Under the pieces are notes generated by a model, which saw nothing but the letters and a program-made list of their open reading frames with translations, made no database searches and had not been told where the DNA came from. A stretch of 61,612 nt of DNA. It comes from Chrysomallon squamiferum. Lineage: Eukaryota > Mollusca > Gastropoda > Neomphalida > Peltospiridae. Shown in pieces: positions 23,761 through 36,926 of the stretch; within the stretch, counting starts at the first letter, position 1, and each line of letters starts with the position of its first letter. Location of the stretch: contig CM022677.1 in NCBI GenBank assembly GCA_012295275.1, positions 1,955,764-2,017,375 of the forward strand, in the 5' to 3' direction. A program made the position numbers and the translations under genes.

Positions 23761-26383
23761 TTACAGAAGGTGTACAAATGCTTTTTGTATCTCAGAAATG
23801 AAAAAATAATTTTGATTCAAATTGGTGGTTGGGTGAAGTCAGAAGTCACTTTTTCATGGGGGGGTGGGACTAAAAATATTTTTAGTACAAATGTTATACT
23901 CAATATATCATTTGAAAGGTCTTTAAAAACTGTTCACAACTCTGGTTGCATTTTTTAAACTGGCCAAAACTGAAGTTATAGTGTCAGTTTGCAATTTTAA
24001 TGATTCTGCCAAGATTTTGGCATGTTTAGAAACAGAATCAAAGTTATGGCTTTTCATACCTCAGCAATTAGACTCAGTTTTGGGCCCCAGTATGTGACAA
24101 AATAAATAGAACATAGAATAAATGTCTCCAAAATAAATTATTTTTGCATAACTGGAAAGAGAATGGAGAAAATGTACAATAAAATTTATGATGGTAACTT
24201 GAAAAATAATGGAGTAATGGCAATATGTTATCTGATAATTCGGATAATTTTCCTCCTTTTTTGAAACTTTAAAAAATAACTGTAGACTAGGTATTAAGAA
24301 CAAATGTACTTAAATAATAAATTAACAATATGGAAGAGGAATCAAAATGTATTATAACTGTATGTTTGAGTGTGTGATACACTGTAACCATGCTCCACCT
24401 GCATTAATTCTTCTTCTTATTATTATTATTAAATAAATAAAAATGCTTAAAGAATCTAACATCAATTATTTATTAAAATGAGACTGTTGTCTCTGCCACA
24501 ATACTCCAGAGGCCATGGAGAACATATATTTGTAAATAAACCATTGTCCATCTGTAATGAAAGTTTTATAAACAGTTTTATTCACAAAACACAATGGAAA
24601 AACCATGAAAATATGAAGTCTACTTCCCATTACTCTGTCTTCATTCTGCAGTGATAACATTACAGCAAGAAGTGATTCAGGTTTGAAACAAACGATGTGC
24701 AGACATTGTTATATAATGGCAGGACACATAAAATAATAACTGATATCACACACACTTTATTCCACATCACAAAAATTAAAATACCTCTTTCATCTCGATT
24801 CTGATAGTCGTGTGTTCCTGCATGATGAATAAATCCAAGTGCAAATATTAAAATAAAACTGTCCAGGCCTAAGGACAATGTGTTTAGTACAAAAAATAAA
24901 AAATAAAAAAAAATAAAACTAAAAAAAAATAATTAAAAAAAAGTATTCCCAATGATTTGGGTCCTTCATATAAACTTTTTCAATCATAGCTAAAGTATTT
25001 GCAGTTCATAATATATTAATATACTATGTCACATATATTGTATAATATGTGCACAATGTGAATGTATGTGTGCATAACGTAAATATGATCAGTAACTGAT
25101 ATCTTGAACATGTTTAAGTTGAATATGGTTGAATTCGAACTGTTAATGATAAAAGAAACTTTCACATTCTATTTACTGAATATAAGTAAATTACTCATAT
25201 GTAAAATATGTTATTTATAATATTTTTGTCGTTTTCTTTTACAGAAGCAAGCCATAAGCATTAATAAATCACATCAAATAATAATGTTGATGATGAAAAC
25301 AGTGATGATGACGATAATGAGGAAGAGGAAGTTCATAATGATAATGAAAAAGTAAAAAATCTACAACAAATGAGCAAGCAGTGAACGCTTATTCTGCTTT
25401 CGGTTGATGTTACATAACTGATTTAGGAACAATGCGCTCTGCCTCTGAATGTTAGAAAGAAACAGAATGGAATGGAATGGAAAAAAATGAACTACTGATT
25501 TAACACATAACAAAAACAACATCACCATTTAAAAGAGTGCATAATAATCTGTATTTGAGTGTAATTGATTTTCATGTTGTATTTTACAGAAGGGATTTGG
25601 AAGTGGTGGGAAATGGACAAAATATAGCTATTTTCGGTCACAAATCTCTTGACTTAAATAGTGTTTAACTGGACGAAAATAAGTGCTTAAGCTCTACCCA
25701 ACTGTCTTATTTATTTTCAGATTTGTGTGGTTTGAAAAATTTGTCCACATACCTACTTAATGTAAATATTAAAAAAATGGCGACAGTTGTATTTTGGTAA
25801 TATTTTAAATAAAGTTAAACATCTGATCTAGATGTCCTTTTTTTTTCGAAGTGAGAGACACTTGTCTTTTGTTTTTCATCTAACAGTGAAATTGCTAAGT
25901 CTTAATCGAGGTAAGAAAATAACTATTATTTAGCAGACCTAATAAAACTTTAAAGGTGATATAACCTGACACTATTTCTTAATTTTCAACTTGTTTCATG
26001 CCATAAGCTACATACCTTTAAATCGTTAAAATTCATGATAACTTGATAACATGAACATAAATCCATAACAACTTGATAACACCAAATATTAATCCTTGTT
26101 TCTAACTAAAACTCTACACTTCGCACTATACCTTTAAATATGGCGGACAAAAAAAAAACAGCTTCCCGTCACGTGTTCGACTTAACCTTATTACAGTTAC
26201 TTCCCTTACACCGTTAACAACTTCGCCAGTCCCTAGCTGACATTGTACAATACAGTATTAAATGAGTTTGAAAAAAAGGACAATCTAACCATTTAATTCA
26301 TAGGAAGCCGATGTATTTTTCTAGGTTTTTTTGGTGATAACATTTTCGTATTTCAAAAACATTTTCTTTATAATACCATAATA
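23761..26383. other. Intergenic, no supported gene
   Basis: The first 250 bp look like the 3' tail of the decayed element (G-run at 23860, T-rich). The rest is AT-rich. Possible plus-strand acceptors before 25245 (TTTTCTTTTACAG) and 25590 (TATTTTACAG) are followed by sequence with stops in every frame. An acidic stretch at 25283-25383 (DDENSDDDDNEEEE in one frame) is cut by an upstream stop and may be only a GAT/GAA-rich low-complexity run. Confidence 0.45.

Positions 26384-26426
<43 letters not shown>
26384..26426. repeat. (GT)n microsatellite
   Basis: About 20 GT units directly abutting the MITE end fragment that follows, as if the repeat had expanded into the element and removed its left part. 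Confidence 0.95.
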
Positions 26427-26427
<1 letters not shown>

Positions 26428-26491
26428 CCTTGGTGAAGAAAATTGGAAAATCCAGAACTCCCAAGAGTTAAGATAACTGGTCTGGTATCTT
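26427..26491. mobile_element. End fragment of a Tigger-like MITE
   Basis: Reads GGCCTTGGTGAAGAAAATTG, GGAAAATCCAGAA, then AAGATAACTGGTCTGGTATC. It corresponds to the right-hand third of the 11092-11435 element (CCTTGGCACGAGAAAACCGG, GGAAAATCCAGAA, GATAATTGATCCAG-TACCTG). Only the right end survives and the terminal CTGTA is altered. Confidence 0.6.
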
Positions 26492-27710
26492 TAATAACAA
26501 CAACAACAACAACAGGAGTGGTAGTAGTAGTAGTAGTTGTTGTTGCGTTGTTGTAATGAATAAAATAAACAACAGCAATAAAAAGAAGAACACAACAATA
26601 ACATTCATTTATTCATTATTTTTATGCGATTTACTTTCTATCAGAAAGTGTAGCTAATATGTGTTTGTAGCTGAAATATATAATTACGAAACAGAAAACA
26701 CACAGTATTTACTCATAAACAAAAGAAAAATTGCTGGTTGGTCAGGAAATACACTGAGAAGATTCGACTACAAACCTTTACAAAAATAGAGAGAGCAGAG
26801 GAGGATAGAAAGAAAGAACAAGAAAACTGAGCAAGATCATTTAAAACAGTTCATTTCTACTCCGAAATTTGTATTTTACTAAATATTTATATAAAACGTA
26901 CAAGAATAAGTAAAATCAAATAAAATAAAATTTTAGAAATTTAAAATAATAAATTCTAAACGCTTAACAACAAATAAAAAAATGTTAGGTCTGGTGTTGT
27001 AAACCTGTCTTTTATTTGAAAAATTATGTTTAGACAACGCAAACTTGTTTCTGTTCAGGATATACTTAATGTTAAGTTTCTAATGTTTAGTTTTGAATAT
27101 AGAGACAGAGCGATAGAGTAATGACACTAATACGACGAATAAAAGAAACAAGGAAAGTGTACAAATAAAAAATTATCATCAATTTTCCACATTCTCATTA
27201 TACAAACACTCCACACCCTTCTCTGCCTCACCCCGATATCACCATCCCCGCCCTATTCGCGCTAAACTGCACTGGCGATCTTTGGTTAAAGAAATTGAGC
27301 GTAAATAAATAGTTCAAGCTGCAGATAATTATTGTCACTTCAAAGCAGAGTTAATTATAGATTATTCTCTCACATTGTATGTGTAATGTGTGAATGTATG
27401 TATGTATGTCCATATGTTTGTGTGTGTGTGTGTGTTATTACTTTTTAACCGTATAAACAATAACACAGAATATTTGTGCATTTTCTTACTATTTTTCTAT
27501 TTTTATATATTATTACGTTTATACTTCAGAAAAATAAACGTGTTAATTTTATTTTGTTACGTTTGATATCTAATGAGCCACATGTTAAATCCTTTTCAAC
27601 AACAACAACAACAATATAAAAAATAATAATAGCAATGTGTATAAATATTGTCTTAGTCTGCACATAGTATATATAACATTGTTCCTACGAAACCAAAAGT
27701 ACGTTTACGT
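26492..27710. other. Intergenic, no supported gene
   Basis: CAA, TAG and TTG triplet runs at 26490-26570, then AT-rich sequence with a less AT-rich patch at 27190-27290. No splice-flanked coding segment or recognisable peptide. Confidence 0.45.
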
Positions 27711-27843
27711 CAGTGACGTAGCGTGGGCGGGACCACATAGGCGGTTGTATAGCGCAGAATTCTTAGGTTCACTGGGGGCTCGGGGATGGTTGGGGGGGGT
27801 GTAATACACGTGCATTACCAACGCTACACCTCTCATTATACTG
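27711..27843. mobile_element. Possible short DNA-transposon remnant next to the satellite
   Basis: Begins CAGTGACGTAGCGTGGGCGG and ends with ACCAACGCTACACC then TACTG. GTAGCGTGGG near the left end is matched in inverted orientation by CCAACGCTAC near the right. 'CAGTG.CGTAGC' starts are common among non-autonomous DNA elements. The inverted match is only about 10 bp and no target-site duplication is evident, so this is tentative. It is the last non-repetitive DNA before the 5.2-kb repeat block. Confidence 0.3.
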
Positions 27844-27872
27844 TCCACACAGTATGAATAAAACATCACTGG

Positions 27873-28185
<313 letters not shown>

Positions 28186-28202
<17 letters not shown>

Positions 28203-28251
28203 TATAATGAGACAGGCAGAAACAGATTGGTCACGTATATTACAAATACGA

Positions 28252-28284
<33 letters not shown>

Positions 28285-28329
28285 ATGAGACAGGCAGAAA
28301 CAGATTGGTCACGTATATTACAAATACGA

Positions 28330-28360
<31 letters not shown>

Positions 28361-28492
28361 ATATAATGAGACAGGCAGAAACAGATTGGTCACGTATATT
28401 ACAAATACGAACACACACACACACACACACACACAGACACATATATAATGAGACAGGCAGAAACAGATTGGTCACGTATATTACAAATACGA

Positions 28493-28525
<33 letters not shown>

Positions 28526-28646
28526 ATGAGACAGACAGAAACAGATTGGTCACGTATATTACAAATACGAACACACACACACACACACACACAGACACAT
28601 ATAATGAGACAGACAGAAAAGATTGGTCACGTATATTACAAATACG

Positions 28647-28682
<36 letters not shown>

Positions 28683-28726
28683 ATGAGACAGACAGAAAAG
28701 ATTGGTCACGTATATTACAAATACGA

Positions 28727-28757
<31 letters not shown>

Positions 28758-28799
28758 ATGAGACAGACAGAAAAGATTGGTCACGTATATTACAAAAAT

Positions 28800-28831
<32 letters not shown>

Positions 28832-28881
28832 ATATAATGAGACAGACAGAAACAGATTGGTCACGTATATTACAAATACGA

Positions 28882-28914
<33 letters not shown>

Positions 28915-29039
28915 ATGAGACAGACAGAAAAAGATTGGTCACGTATATTACAAATACGAACACACACACACACACACACACACAGACACATATAATGAGA
29001 CAGACAGAAACAGATTGGTCACGTATATTACAAATACGA

Positions 29040-29071
<32 letters not shown>

Positions 29072-29121
29072 ATATAATGAGACAGACAGAAACAGATTGG
29101 TCACGTATATTACAAATACGA

Positions 29122-29153
<32 letters not shown>

Positions 29154-29202
29154 ATATAATGAGACAGACAGAAACAGATTGGTCACGTATATTACAAATA
29201 CG

Positions 29203-29238
<36 letters not shown>

Positions 29239-29283
29239 ATGAGACAGACAGAAACAGATTGGTCACGTATATTACAAATACGA

Positions 29284-29314
<31 letters not shown>

Positions 29315-29358
29315 ATGAGACAGACAGAAACAGATTGGTCACGTATATTACAAATACG

Positions 29359-29396
<38 letters not shown>

Positions 29397-29632
29397 ATGA
29401 GACAGACAGAAACAGATTGGTCACGTATATTACAAATACGAACACACACACACACACACACACACAGACACATATAATGAGACAGACAGAAAAAGATTGG
29501 TCACGTATAAATACAAATACGAACACACACACACATGACACAGACAGAAACAGATTGGTCACGTATATTACAAATATAATGAGACAGACAGAAACAGATT
29601 GGTCAGACGTATATTGGTCACAAATATTACAA

Positions 29633-29668
<36 letters not shown>

Positions 29669-29711
29669 GAGACAGACAGAAACAGATTGGTCACGTATAT
29701 TACAAATACGA

Positions 29712-29742
<31 letters not shown>

Positions 29743-29864
29743 ATGAGACAGACAGAAACAGATTGGTCACGTATATTACAAATACGAACACACACACACA
29801 CACACACACAGACACATATAATGAGACAGACAGAAACAGATTGGTCACGTATATTACAAATACG

Positions 29865-29900
<36 letters not shown>

Positions 29901-29945
29901 ATGAGACAGACAGAAACAGATTGGTCACGTATATTACAAATACGA

Positions 29946-29980
<35 letters not shown>

Positions 29981-30212
29981 ATGAGACAGACAGAAACAGA
30001 TTGGTCACGTATATTACAAATACGAACACACACACACACACACACATACAGACACAGAAACAGATTGGTCACGTATATTGAAACAGAAAATGAGAAGACA
30101 GAAACAGATTGGTCACGTATATTACAAATACGAACACACACACACACACACACACACAGACACATATAATGAGACAGACAGAAACAGATTGGTCACGTAT
30201 ATTACAAATACG

Positions 30213-30248
<36 letters not shown>

Positions 30249-30293
30249 ATGAGACAGACAGAAACAGATTGGTCACGTATATTACAAATACGA

Positions 30294-30326
<33 letters not shown>

Positions 30327-30370
30327 ATGAGACAGACAGAAACAGATTGGTCACGTATATTACAAATACG

Positions 30371-30406
<36 letters not shown>

Positions 30407-30527
30407 ATGAGACAGACAGAAACAGATTGGTCACGTATATTACAAATACGAACACACACACACACACACACACAGACACATATAATGAGACAGACAGAAA
30501 AGATTGGTCACGTATATTACAAATACG

Positions 30528-30565
<38 letters not shown>

Positions 30566-30689
30566 ATGAGACAGACAGAAACAGATTGGTCACGTATATT
30601 ACAAATACGAACACACACACACACACACACACAGACACATATAATGAGACAGACAGACAGAAACAGATTGGTCACGTATATTAAATACG

Positions 30690-30729
<40 letters not shown>

Positions 30730-30774
30730 ATGGAGACAGACAGAAACAGATTGGTCACGTATATTACAAATACG

Positions 30775-30812
<38 letters not shown>

Positions 30813-30856
30813 ATGAGACAGACAGAAACAGATTGGTCACGTATATTACAAATACG

Positions 30857-30892
<36 letters not shown>

Positions 30893-30937
30893 ATGAGACA
30901 GACAGAAACAGATTGGTCACGTATATTACAAATACGA

Positions 30938-30970
<33 letters not shown>

Positions 30971-31015
30971 ATGAGACAGACAGAAACAGATTGGTCACGT
31001 ATATTACAAATACGA

Positions 31016-31047
<32 letters not shown>

Positions 31048-31096
31048 ATATAATGAGACAGACAGAAACAGATTGGTCACGTATATTACAAATACG

Positions 31097-31136
<40 letters not shown>

Positions 31137-31181
31137 ATGAGACAGACAGAAACAGATTGGTCACGTATATTACAAATACGA

Positions 31182-31213
<32 letters not shown>

Positions 31214-31346
31214 ACGTATATATAATGAGACAGACAGAAACAGATTGGTCACGTATATTACAAATACGAACACACACACACACACACACACAGACACATA
31301 TAATGAGACAGACAGAAACAGATTGGTCACGTATATTACAAATACG

Positions 31347-31383
<37 letters not shown>

Positions 31384-31433
31384 ATATAATGAGACAGACA
31401 GAAACAGATTGGTCACGTATATTACAAATACGA

Positions 31434-31464
<31 letters not shown>

Positions 31465-31579
31465 ATGAGACAGACAGAAACAGATTGGTCACGTATATTA
31501 CAAATACACACAAACACACATTGGTCACACACAGATATAATGAGACAGACAGAAAAGATTGGTCACGTATACAAATACA

Positions 31580-31610
<31 letters not shown>

Positions 31611-31654
31611 ATGAGACAGACAGAAACAGATTGGTCACGTATATTACAAATACG

Positions 31655-31692
<38 letters not shown>

Positions 31693-31737
31693 ATGAGACA
31701 GACAGAAAACAGATTGGTCACGTATATTACAAATACG

Positions 31738-31773
<36 letters not shown>

Positions 31774-31818
31774 ATGAGACAGACAGAAACAGATTGGTCA
31801 CGTATATTACAAATACGA

Positions 31819-31851
<33 letters not shown>

Positions 31852-31895
31852 ATGAGACAGACAGAAACAGATTGGTCACGTATATTACAAATACG

Positions 31896-31932
<37 letters not shown>

Positions 31933-31983
31933 ATATATAATGAGACAGACAGAAACAGATTGGTCACGTATATTACAAATACG

Positions 31984-32014
<31 letters not shown>

Positions 32015-32213
32015 ATGAGACAGACAGAAAAAGATTGGTCACGTATATTACAAATACGAACACACACACACACACACACACACATATAATGAGACAGACA
32101 GAAACAGATTGGTCACGTATATTACAAATACGAACACACACACACACACACACACACAGACACATATAATGAGACAGACAGAAACAGATTGGTCACGTAT
32201 ATTACAAATACGA

Positions 32214-32246
<33 letters not shown>

Positions 32247-32443
32247 ATGAATGACAGACAGAAACAGATTGGTCACGTATATTACAAATACGAACAGATT
32301 GGTCACACACACACACAGACACATATTAAAATACAGAAAAAGATTGGTCACGTATATTACAAATACGAACACACACACACACACACACAGACACATATAA
32401 TGAGACAGACAGAAACAGATTGGTCACGTATATTACAAATACG

Positions 32444-32479
<36 letters not shown>

Positions 32480-32525
32480 ATGAGACAGACAGAAAACAGA
32501 TTGGTCACGTATATTACAAATACGA

Positions 32526-32556
<31 letters not shown>

Positions 32557-32597
32557 ATGAGACAGACAGAAAAAGATTGGTCACGTATATTACAAAT

Positions 32598-32640
<43 letters not shown>

Positions 32641-32753
32641 GAGACAGACAGAAACAGATTGGTCACGTATATTACAAATACGAACACACACACACACACA
32701 CACATATAATGAGACAGACAGAAACAGATTGGTCACGTATATTACAAATACGA

Positions 32754-32787
<34 letters not shown>

Positions 32788-32836
32788 ATATAATGAGACA
32801 GACAGAAACAGATTGGTCACGTATATTACAAATACG

Positions 32837-32872
<36 letters not shown>

Positions 32873-32995
32873 ATGAGACAGACAGAAACAGATTGGTCAC
32901 GTATATTACAAATACGAACACACACACACACACACACACAGACACATATAATGAGACAGACAGAAACAGATTGGTCACGTATATTACAAATACGA

Positions 32996-33027
<32 letters not shown>

Positions 33028-33080
33028 ATATAATGAGACAGACAGAAAAAGATTGGTCACGTATATTACAAATACGAACG
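28186..33080. repeat. 4.9-kb compound satellite: ~52-bp core plus variable (CA)n
   Basis: Roughly 55-60 tandem units. Each is a conserved core (TATAATGAGACAGACAGAAA, then CAGATTGGTCACGTATATTA, then CAAATACGAA) joined to a (CA)8-20 linker, often with a CAGACA step before the next core. The period is about 75-90 bp and varies only through the CA linker. The first four cores carry GGCAG instead of GACAG, and some cores read GAAAAGATT or GAAAAAGATT. Decayed units cluster at 29490-29650, 30040-30110, 31500-31590 and 32250-32340. Long frames on both strands (up to 428 residues) arise only because the unit lacks stops in some frames. The array ends abruptly inside a core at ATACGAACGATG. Confidence 0.97.
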
Positions 33081-34011
33081 ATGTGGCTTTATTGTTTTAT
33101 TTATTTTATAATTATTATTATTTTTTTTTTTTTTACCTTTGTTATTTTGTTTTTTATGTTTCCCTTTACCATGTTTGCTTCTGTTGTTGTTGTTGTTTTT
33201 GTTATATTCATAAAGTGATCGCTCAGTTCTGATGATTATTTACATATAATAAAGTTAAACATTTAAAAACTCAACAGCTCAAAGTTAACAATACCATTTT
33301 AAACGAATCTCTTACGAAATAAAACAAGAAACCATTATTCATTAGTTAGTTACGATAGAAAAATAAACATGACGTGAAATACAAATGTAAAGAATATTTT
33401 TAATGAGTTCCTAATACTGATCCAAAGATGAGCAGTAACGTAAGCGACAGTTGATTCAGTCCTGGTCTCAACAGTAGTCTGTGAATTAATCAAAATAAAT
33501 TCAGTAAACAGGATTAAACCATGTTTTACAATTACACAACATTGTCAGTTATTATTTAGATCAGCACATATTCTCAATTTTATAGCTTTATGTTAACAAC
33601 GACATTATACGATTGTTTTATTAACTTTCACTTTTATTTGTGAAATCAATAATGAAGTTGAAATAACGCGAAAATACAGAAATATTTCCTAACAAGACTG
33701 TGATTAAAACCGATATTTTAACAGAAAGCTCGTGTTTTTAATATCAGTCAGCAATGTTACAGAACTTGTATTCTTTATTTCTTTTTATTTTCTTATTTTT
33801 ACTTCTTTTTTTTCACTACACATCACAGTTTACTTTCTATAAAGAAACAAATAATAAGGTCTAAAAATCACCTCACATCACACTTCAGTTACAATAAACA
33901 AATGGTAATAAATAAAAAAATATATATATAAGATGAGATCTAAAAATAACTGTAATTTATTTTCATTCTATTTACGACTTATTCCATATTTCATTATTCT
34001 GGTATTTTCCT

Positions 34012-34013
<2 letters not shown>
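33081..34013. other. Intergenic, no supported gene
   Basis: T-rich and AT-rich DNA following the satellite. Partly repeated 'ATCTAAAAATAACTG' segments occur near 33936 and again near 34166. No coding exon is supported. A promoter or leader exon of the BIR gene could lie here, but I see no specific signal. Confidence 0.4.
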
Positions 34014-34046
<33 letters not shown>

Positions 34047-34051
34047 TTATT

Positions 34052-34096
<45 letters not shown>
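34014..34096. repeat. Near-pure poly-T run of ~83 bp
   Basis: Two long T homopolymers separated by ATTTATTTC. It could be the tail of a minus-strand retroposed sequence, but no body of such an element is recognisable on either side. Its length is likely to be unreliable in the assembly. Confidence 0.9.
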
Positions 34097-34254
34097 CTTC
34101 CACATCATACTTCAGTTGCTATAAAGAAACAAAAAGAAAAGAAAAAGAAAAAAGAAAATAAAATATCTAAAAATAACTGGAATTTTTGCATTGTGTTTCC
34201 GTCCTGGTGTCACAAAGATCAGTATTGTTCTACGTATTTTCTTCATCACGTTGC

Positions 34255-34435
34255 TGGCGTCATGTATTACCTATAATGTTAAGTTACGTCATGTATTACC
34301 TATAATGTTAAGTTACGTCATGTATTACCTATAATGTTAAGTTACATCATGTACTACCTATAATGTTTAGTTACGTGTACATGTATTACCTATAATGTTA
34401 ACGTCATGTATTACCTATAAATTACGTTATCAATT
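34255..34435. repeat. 29-bp tandem repeat, ~6 copies
   Basis: Unit TACGTCATGTATTACCTATA followed by ATGTTAAGT, progressively degenerate toward 34435. No coding meaning. Confidence 0.9.
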
Positions 34436-34494
34436 ATAATGTTATTCATGTTGAAGCATCCTCGAAAATGATTTGCCTATTTGAAGCATCTGTT

Positions 34495-34612
34495 ATCTAT
34501 CTATCTATCTATATCTATCTATCTATCTATCTATATAATTCTTCCCATAATGATTAATAATTTCCGTTAGAAAAATCCTCGAAAATGATTTGCCTATTAA
34601 AATCTATCTATC

Positions 34613-34644
<32 letters not shown>

Positions 34645-34925
34645 ATATCTATATATATATATAATTCTTCCAATAATGATTAATAATTTTCTTTACAAAG
34701 CTAATGAAATCGCTGTTCAGTATGGTAATATATCTATATCTATATATATATAATTCTTTCAATAATGATTAATAATTTCCTTTACAAAGCTAATGAAATC
34801 GCTGTTCAGTATGGTAATATATCTATATCTATCTATCTATATATATATATATATAAATTCTTTCAATAATGATTAATAATTTTCTTTACAAAGCTAATGA
34901 AATAGCTATTCAGTATGGTAAACCA
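34495..34925. repeat. ~95-bp repeat combining TATC tracts with a unique core
   Basis: About four units of (TATC)n or TATA runs followed by ATAATTCTTCCAATAATGAT, TAATAATTTCCTTTACAAAG and CTAATGAAATCGCTGTTCAG. Like the 28-33 kb array, each unit couples a microsatellite to a conserved core. Confidence 0.9.
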
Positions 34926-35455
34926 TTCAGGGTGACAGCTGATGAGGAAATCAAACTACAAACGTGATATCAGCCACATTCACGGAACAATTATTATCGT
35001 GTTTTAAAAATAACCGAGGTTAGAGTTTTATACAATCGGTCTCTTGATCAGACAATATTTTATAGAATTGAACCAATACATCAAGATTAAAAATGTGGTA
35101 AAATAAATAAAAAATAAAATAAAATAAAACAAAATATTGATAATAATCAATAAAAATTAACGCGGCATAGAAACGTTTTTCTGTAGGTCTATGTTCTGTG
35201 TAAAAATAAAAAGCGATAAATAAATAAAAATATAATAAGAACAATAACATCTTTTAAAAATTAAAATTAAAATTAAAAACTAAATTATTATTATTATTAA
35301 CTTTATTATTATTATTATTATTATTATTTATTATTATTATTTTTTTTTTTTTTTTTTTTATTATTATTTTTTTTTTTTCTGTATATTAATAATGTTGAAA
35401 CAAAAGTTGGTTTAATTATAGTAACATAATACGGAATTCCCCGATTTATTTTTAG
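34926..35455. other. Upstream flank of the BIR gene
   Basis: AT-rich with TTA-triplet and poly-T runs (35283-35378). A plus-strand splice acceptor GATTTATTTTTAG at about 35443-35455 precedes the BIR exon, so an upstream leader exon is likely but not identified. Confidence 0.4.
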
Positions 35456-35504
35456 AACCGGCTGACCATTGCTGTTACCTGTAGATGTTTATTATCTGTA
35501 CTCT

Positions 35505-35731
35505 GATTGGTTCTGCAGAATGTATAGCTCTGAATTTATCAAAATGTCTCAGGTCAGTTCTGATATTCGTGACAGATTCAGTTCCAGTGAATTCAAACCT
35601 TAGTGTATTTTTAACAACAGTGATTGGTTCTTCTAAAATGGCTGGATATAGACGACGCCATTTATACTCGCTAATCGAATTTATCAAAATGTCTGATATT
35701 CAGACAGATTCAGTTCCAGTGAATTCAAACA
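35505..35731 (+). repeat. Partial tandem duplication of the BIR gene start region
   Basis: GATTGGTTCT, GAATTTATCAAAATGTCT and CAGATTCAGTTCCAGTGAAT appear twice, at 35505-35600 and 35622-35731, spaced 117-145 bp. Each copy contains an ATG in the same context (35544 and 35689). The upstream ATG opens a short frame (MSQVSSDIRDRFSS) that stops after about 19 codons, so it would act as an upstream ORF. The downstream ATG leads into the BIR protein. Confidence 0.8.
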
Positions 35732-36363
35732 TAAGTTGGGAGACGTTCAAAAATCACAAAGGCATTAGTAGTACTAGTAGTTCTGGTAGTATTCCAAAAT
35801 ACAGGGAGTACGAGAGCTATGAAAAAAGGTTGGAAAGCTTCGTTGGATGGCCGCTCTTATCGCCCTTGCAGAAGCCCAGTGTTTTGGCTCACTGTGGATT
35901 TTTCTACATAGGATCGGCGGATCGCGCAAGATGTTTTCATTGTGGACTAACTTTGCGTGACTGGGATGACGATGATTTTCCGCCAGTTGTTCACAAAGAA
36001 TGGGCTAAGAACTGTGAATTCGCTGACAAACTGGACGTTGATGAAATAAGGAAAATGGTTGAAGTTGAGGAATTAAAGAAGGACTCGAAAAATAAAACGA
36101 ATATTGTTGAAAAGAGTTGCAATAAAACCGACAACAGCTGTTTTGTAAAATCTGTGAATAGCGTTGTGACTCAAGCAACAAGTGGTGACAGCTCGAGTAG
36201 TAATTATGTCTACAGCCCAGCGATCCAGGCAGTTTTGGAAATGGGATATTCTATTGAACTTATTCAAAAGTCCATTGATAATCGGAAAAGAAAAGATGGT
36301 TCTGATTTTCCAAATGCAGTAACACTTTTCGAAGCAGTCTTGGAACTTGAAGGATCCTGTTAG
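35689..36363 (+). CDS. BIR and UBA domain inhibitor-of-apoptosis-like protein, 224 aa
   Basis: IAP proteins bind caspases or other partners through BIR zinc folds and often regulate ubiquitination. The 224-residue frame starts MSDIQTDSVPVNSN. A single BIR domain spans about residues 46-114: RLESFVGWP, LAHCGFFYIGSADRARC, and ligands C82, C85, H102 and C109 with the exact C-x2-C-x16-H-x6-C spacing. A UBA domain follows at about 177-221 (SPAIQAVLEMGYSIELIQKS), as in cIAP/XIAP-type proteins. There is no RING domain, so it cannot be an E3 ligase alone unless a RING exon is spliced on. The frame extends upstream to 35485, but ATG 35689 is chosen because it starts the duplicated leader context and lies shortly before conserved sequence. 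BIR and UBA share one exon. The stop TAG (36361-36363) is immediately followed by GTTAGT, a good splice donor. Molluscs have many IAP paralogues; this would be a short member. Confidence 0.88.
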   Translation: MSDIQTDSVPVNSNISWETFKNHKGISSTSSSGSIPKYREYESYEKRLESFVGWPLLSPLQKPSVLAHCGFFYIGSADRARCFHCGLTLRDWDDDDFPPVVHKEWAKNCEFADKLDVDEIRKMVEVEELKKDSKNKTNIVEKSCNKTDNSCFVKSVNSVVTQATSGDSSSSNYVYSPAIQAVLEMGYSIELIQKSIDNRKRKDGSDFPNAVTLFEAVLELEGSC

Positions 36364-36713
36364 GTTAGTATCACGTGACATGCTATTTTAGCCAATAAAG
36401 CCTCATTTGTAATACAAAGATGTTGTTAAGAACGATTAATACTATGCAAGAGTTCCTGTATTATCAAAACAGTGGACAAAATTTGTTGAAAGGTAACTAA
36501 AAAATAAAAGCCCACCAACAACAGATAATAAAAAATAAAGCAAACCAAAGCATACCTTTATAGATAGTTTGTTTTAAAATATCAACTTGAAAAAATAAAA
36601 AATAGAAAGAAAAAGATATGAATTCTAATAAATGTTAAATATTTAATATTTAATAATTAAAGTCTAGCTATGCTTGAATTGTTGTTAAACTTTTATCTTG
36701 ATTTATTTAGTTT

Positions 36714-36799
36714 ATATGTTACAGGAATATGTATAATTGCAATCAGAATATATAGTTTTAAAATTCTTTAAATAAATTATAATATTTCCTGTAACATAT
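36714..36799. repeat. 86-bp inverted-repeat element
   Basis: ATATGTTACAGGAATAT at the left is matched by the inverted ATATTTCCTGTAACATAT at the right with one extra base, flanked by TA-rich sequence. It may be a very short palindromic MITE in the intron or 3' flank of the BIR gene. Confidence 0.65.
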
Positions 36800-36826
36800 A
36801 TAAAGTAAATAAAATAAAAAGAACAA

Positions 36827-36831
<5 letters not shown>

Positions 36832-36872
<41 letters not shown>
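36832..36872. repeat. (CA)n microsatellite
   Basis: About 20 CA units between the inverted repeat and the candidate last exon of the BIR gene. Confidence 0.95.
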
Positions 36873-36875
<3 letters not shown>

Positions 36876-36926
36876 AAGAACTGATAAGTGAAACCAGTAA
36901 CATTTGTAATTTGATTTTATTTTCAG

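Noticed and set aside
25245-25383. Acidic C-terminal exon (DDENSDDDDNEEEE) after a strong acceptor
   Set aside because: The acidic frame is closed by a TAA between the acceptor and the acidic run, and the other frames also stop. Likely GAT/GAA low complexity.
28186-33080. CRISPR-like appearance: conserved ~52-bp repeats separated by variable spacers
   Set aside because: The 'spacers' are all (CA)n of varying length and the host is an animal nuclear genome. It is a compound satellite.
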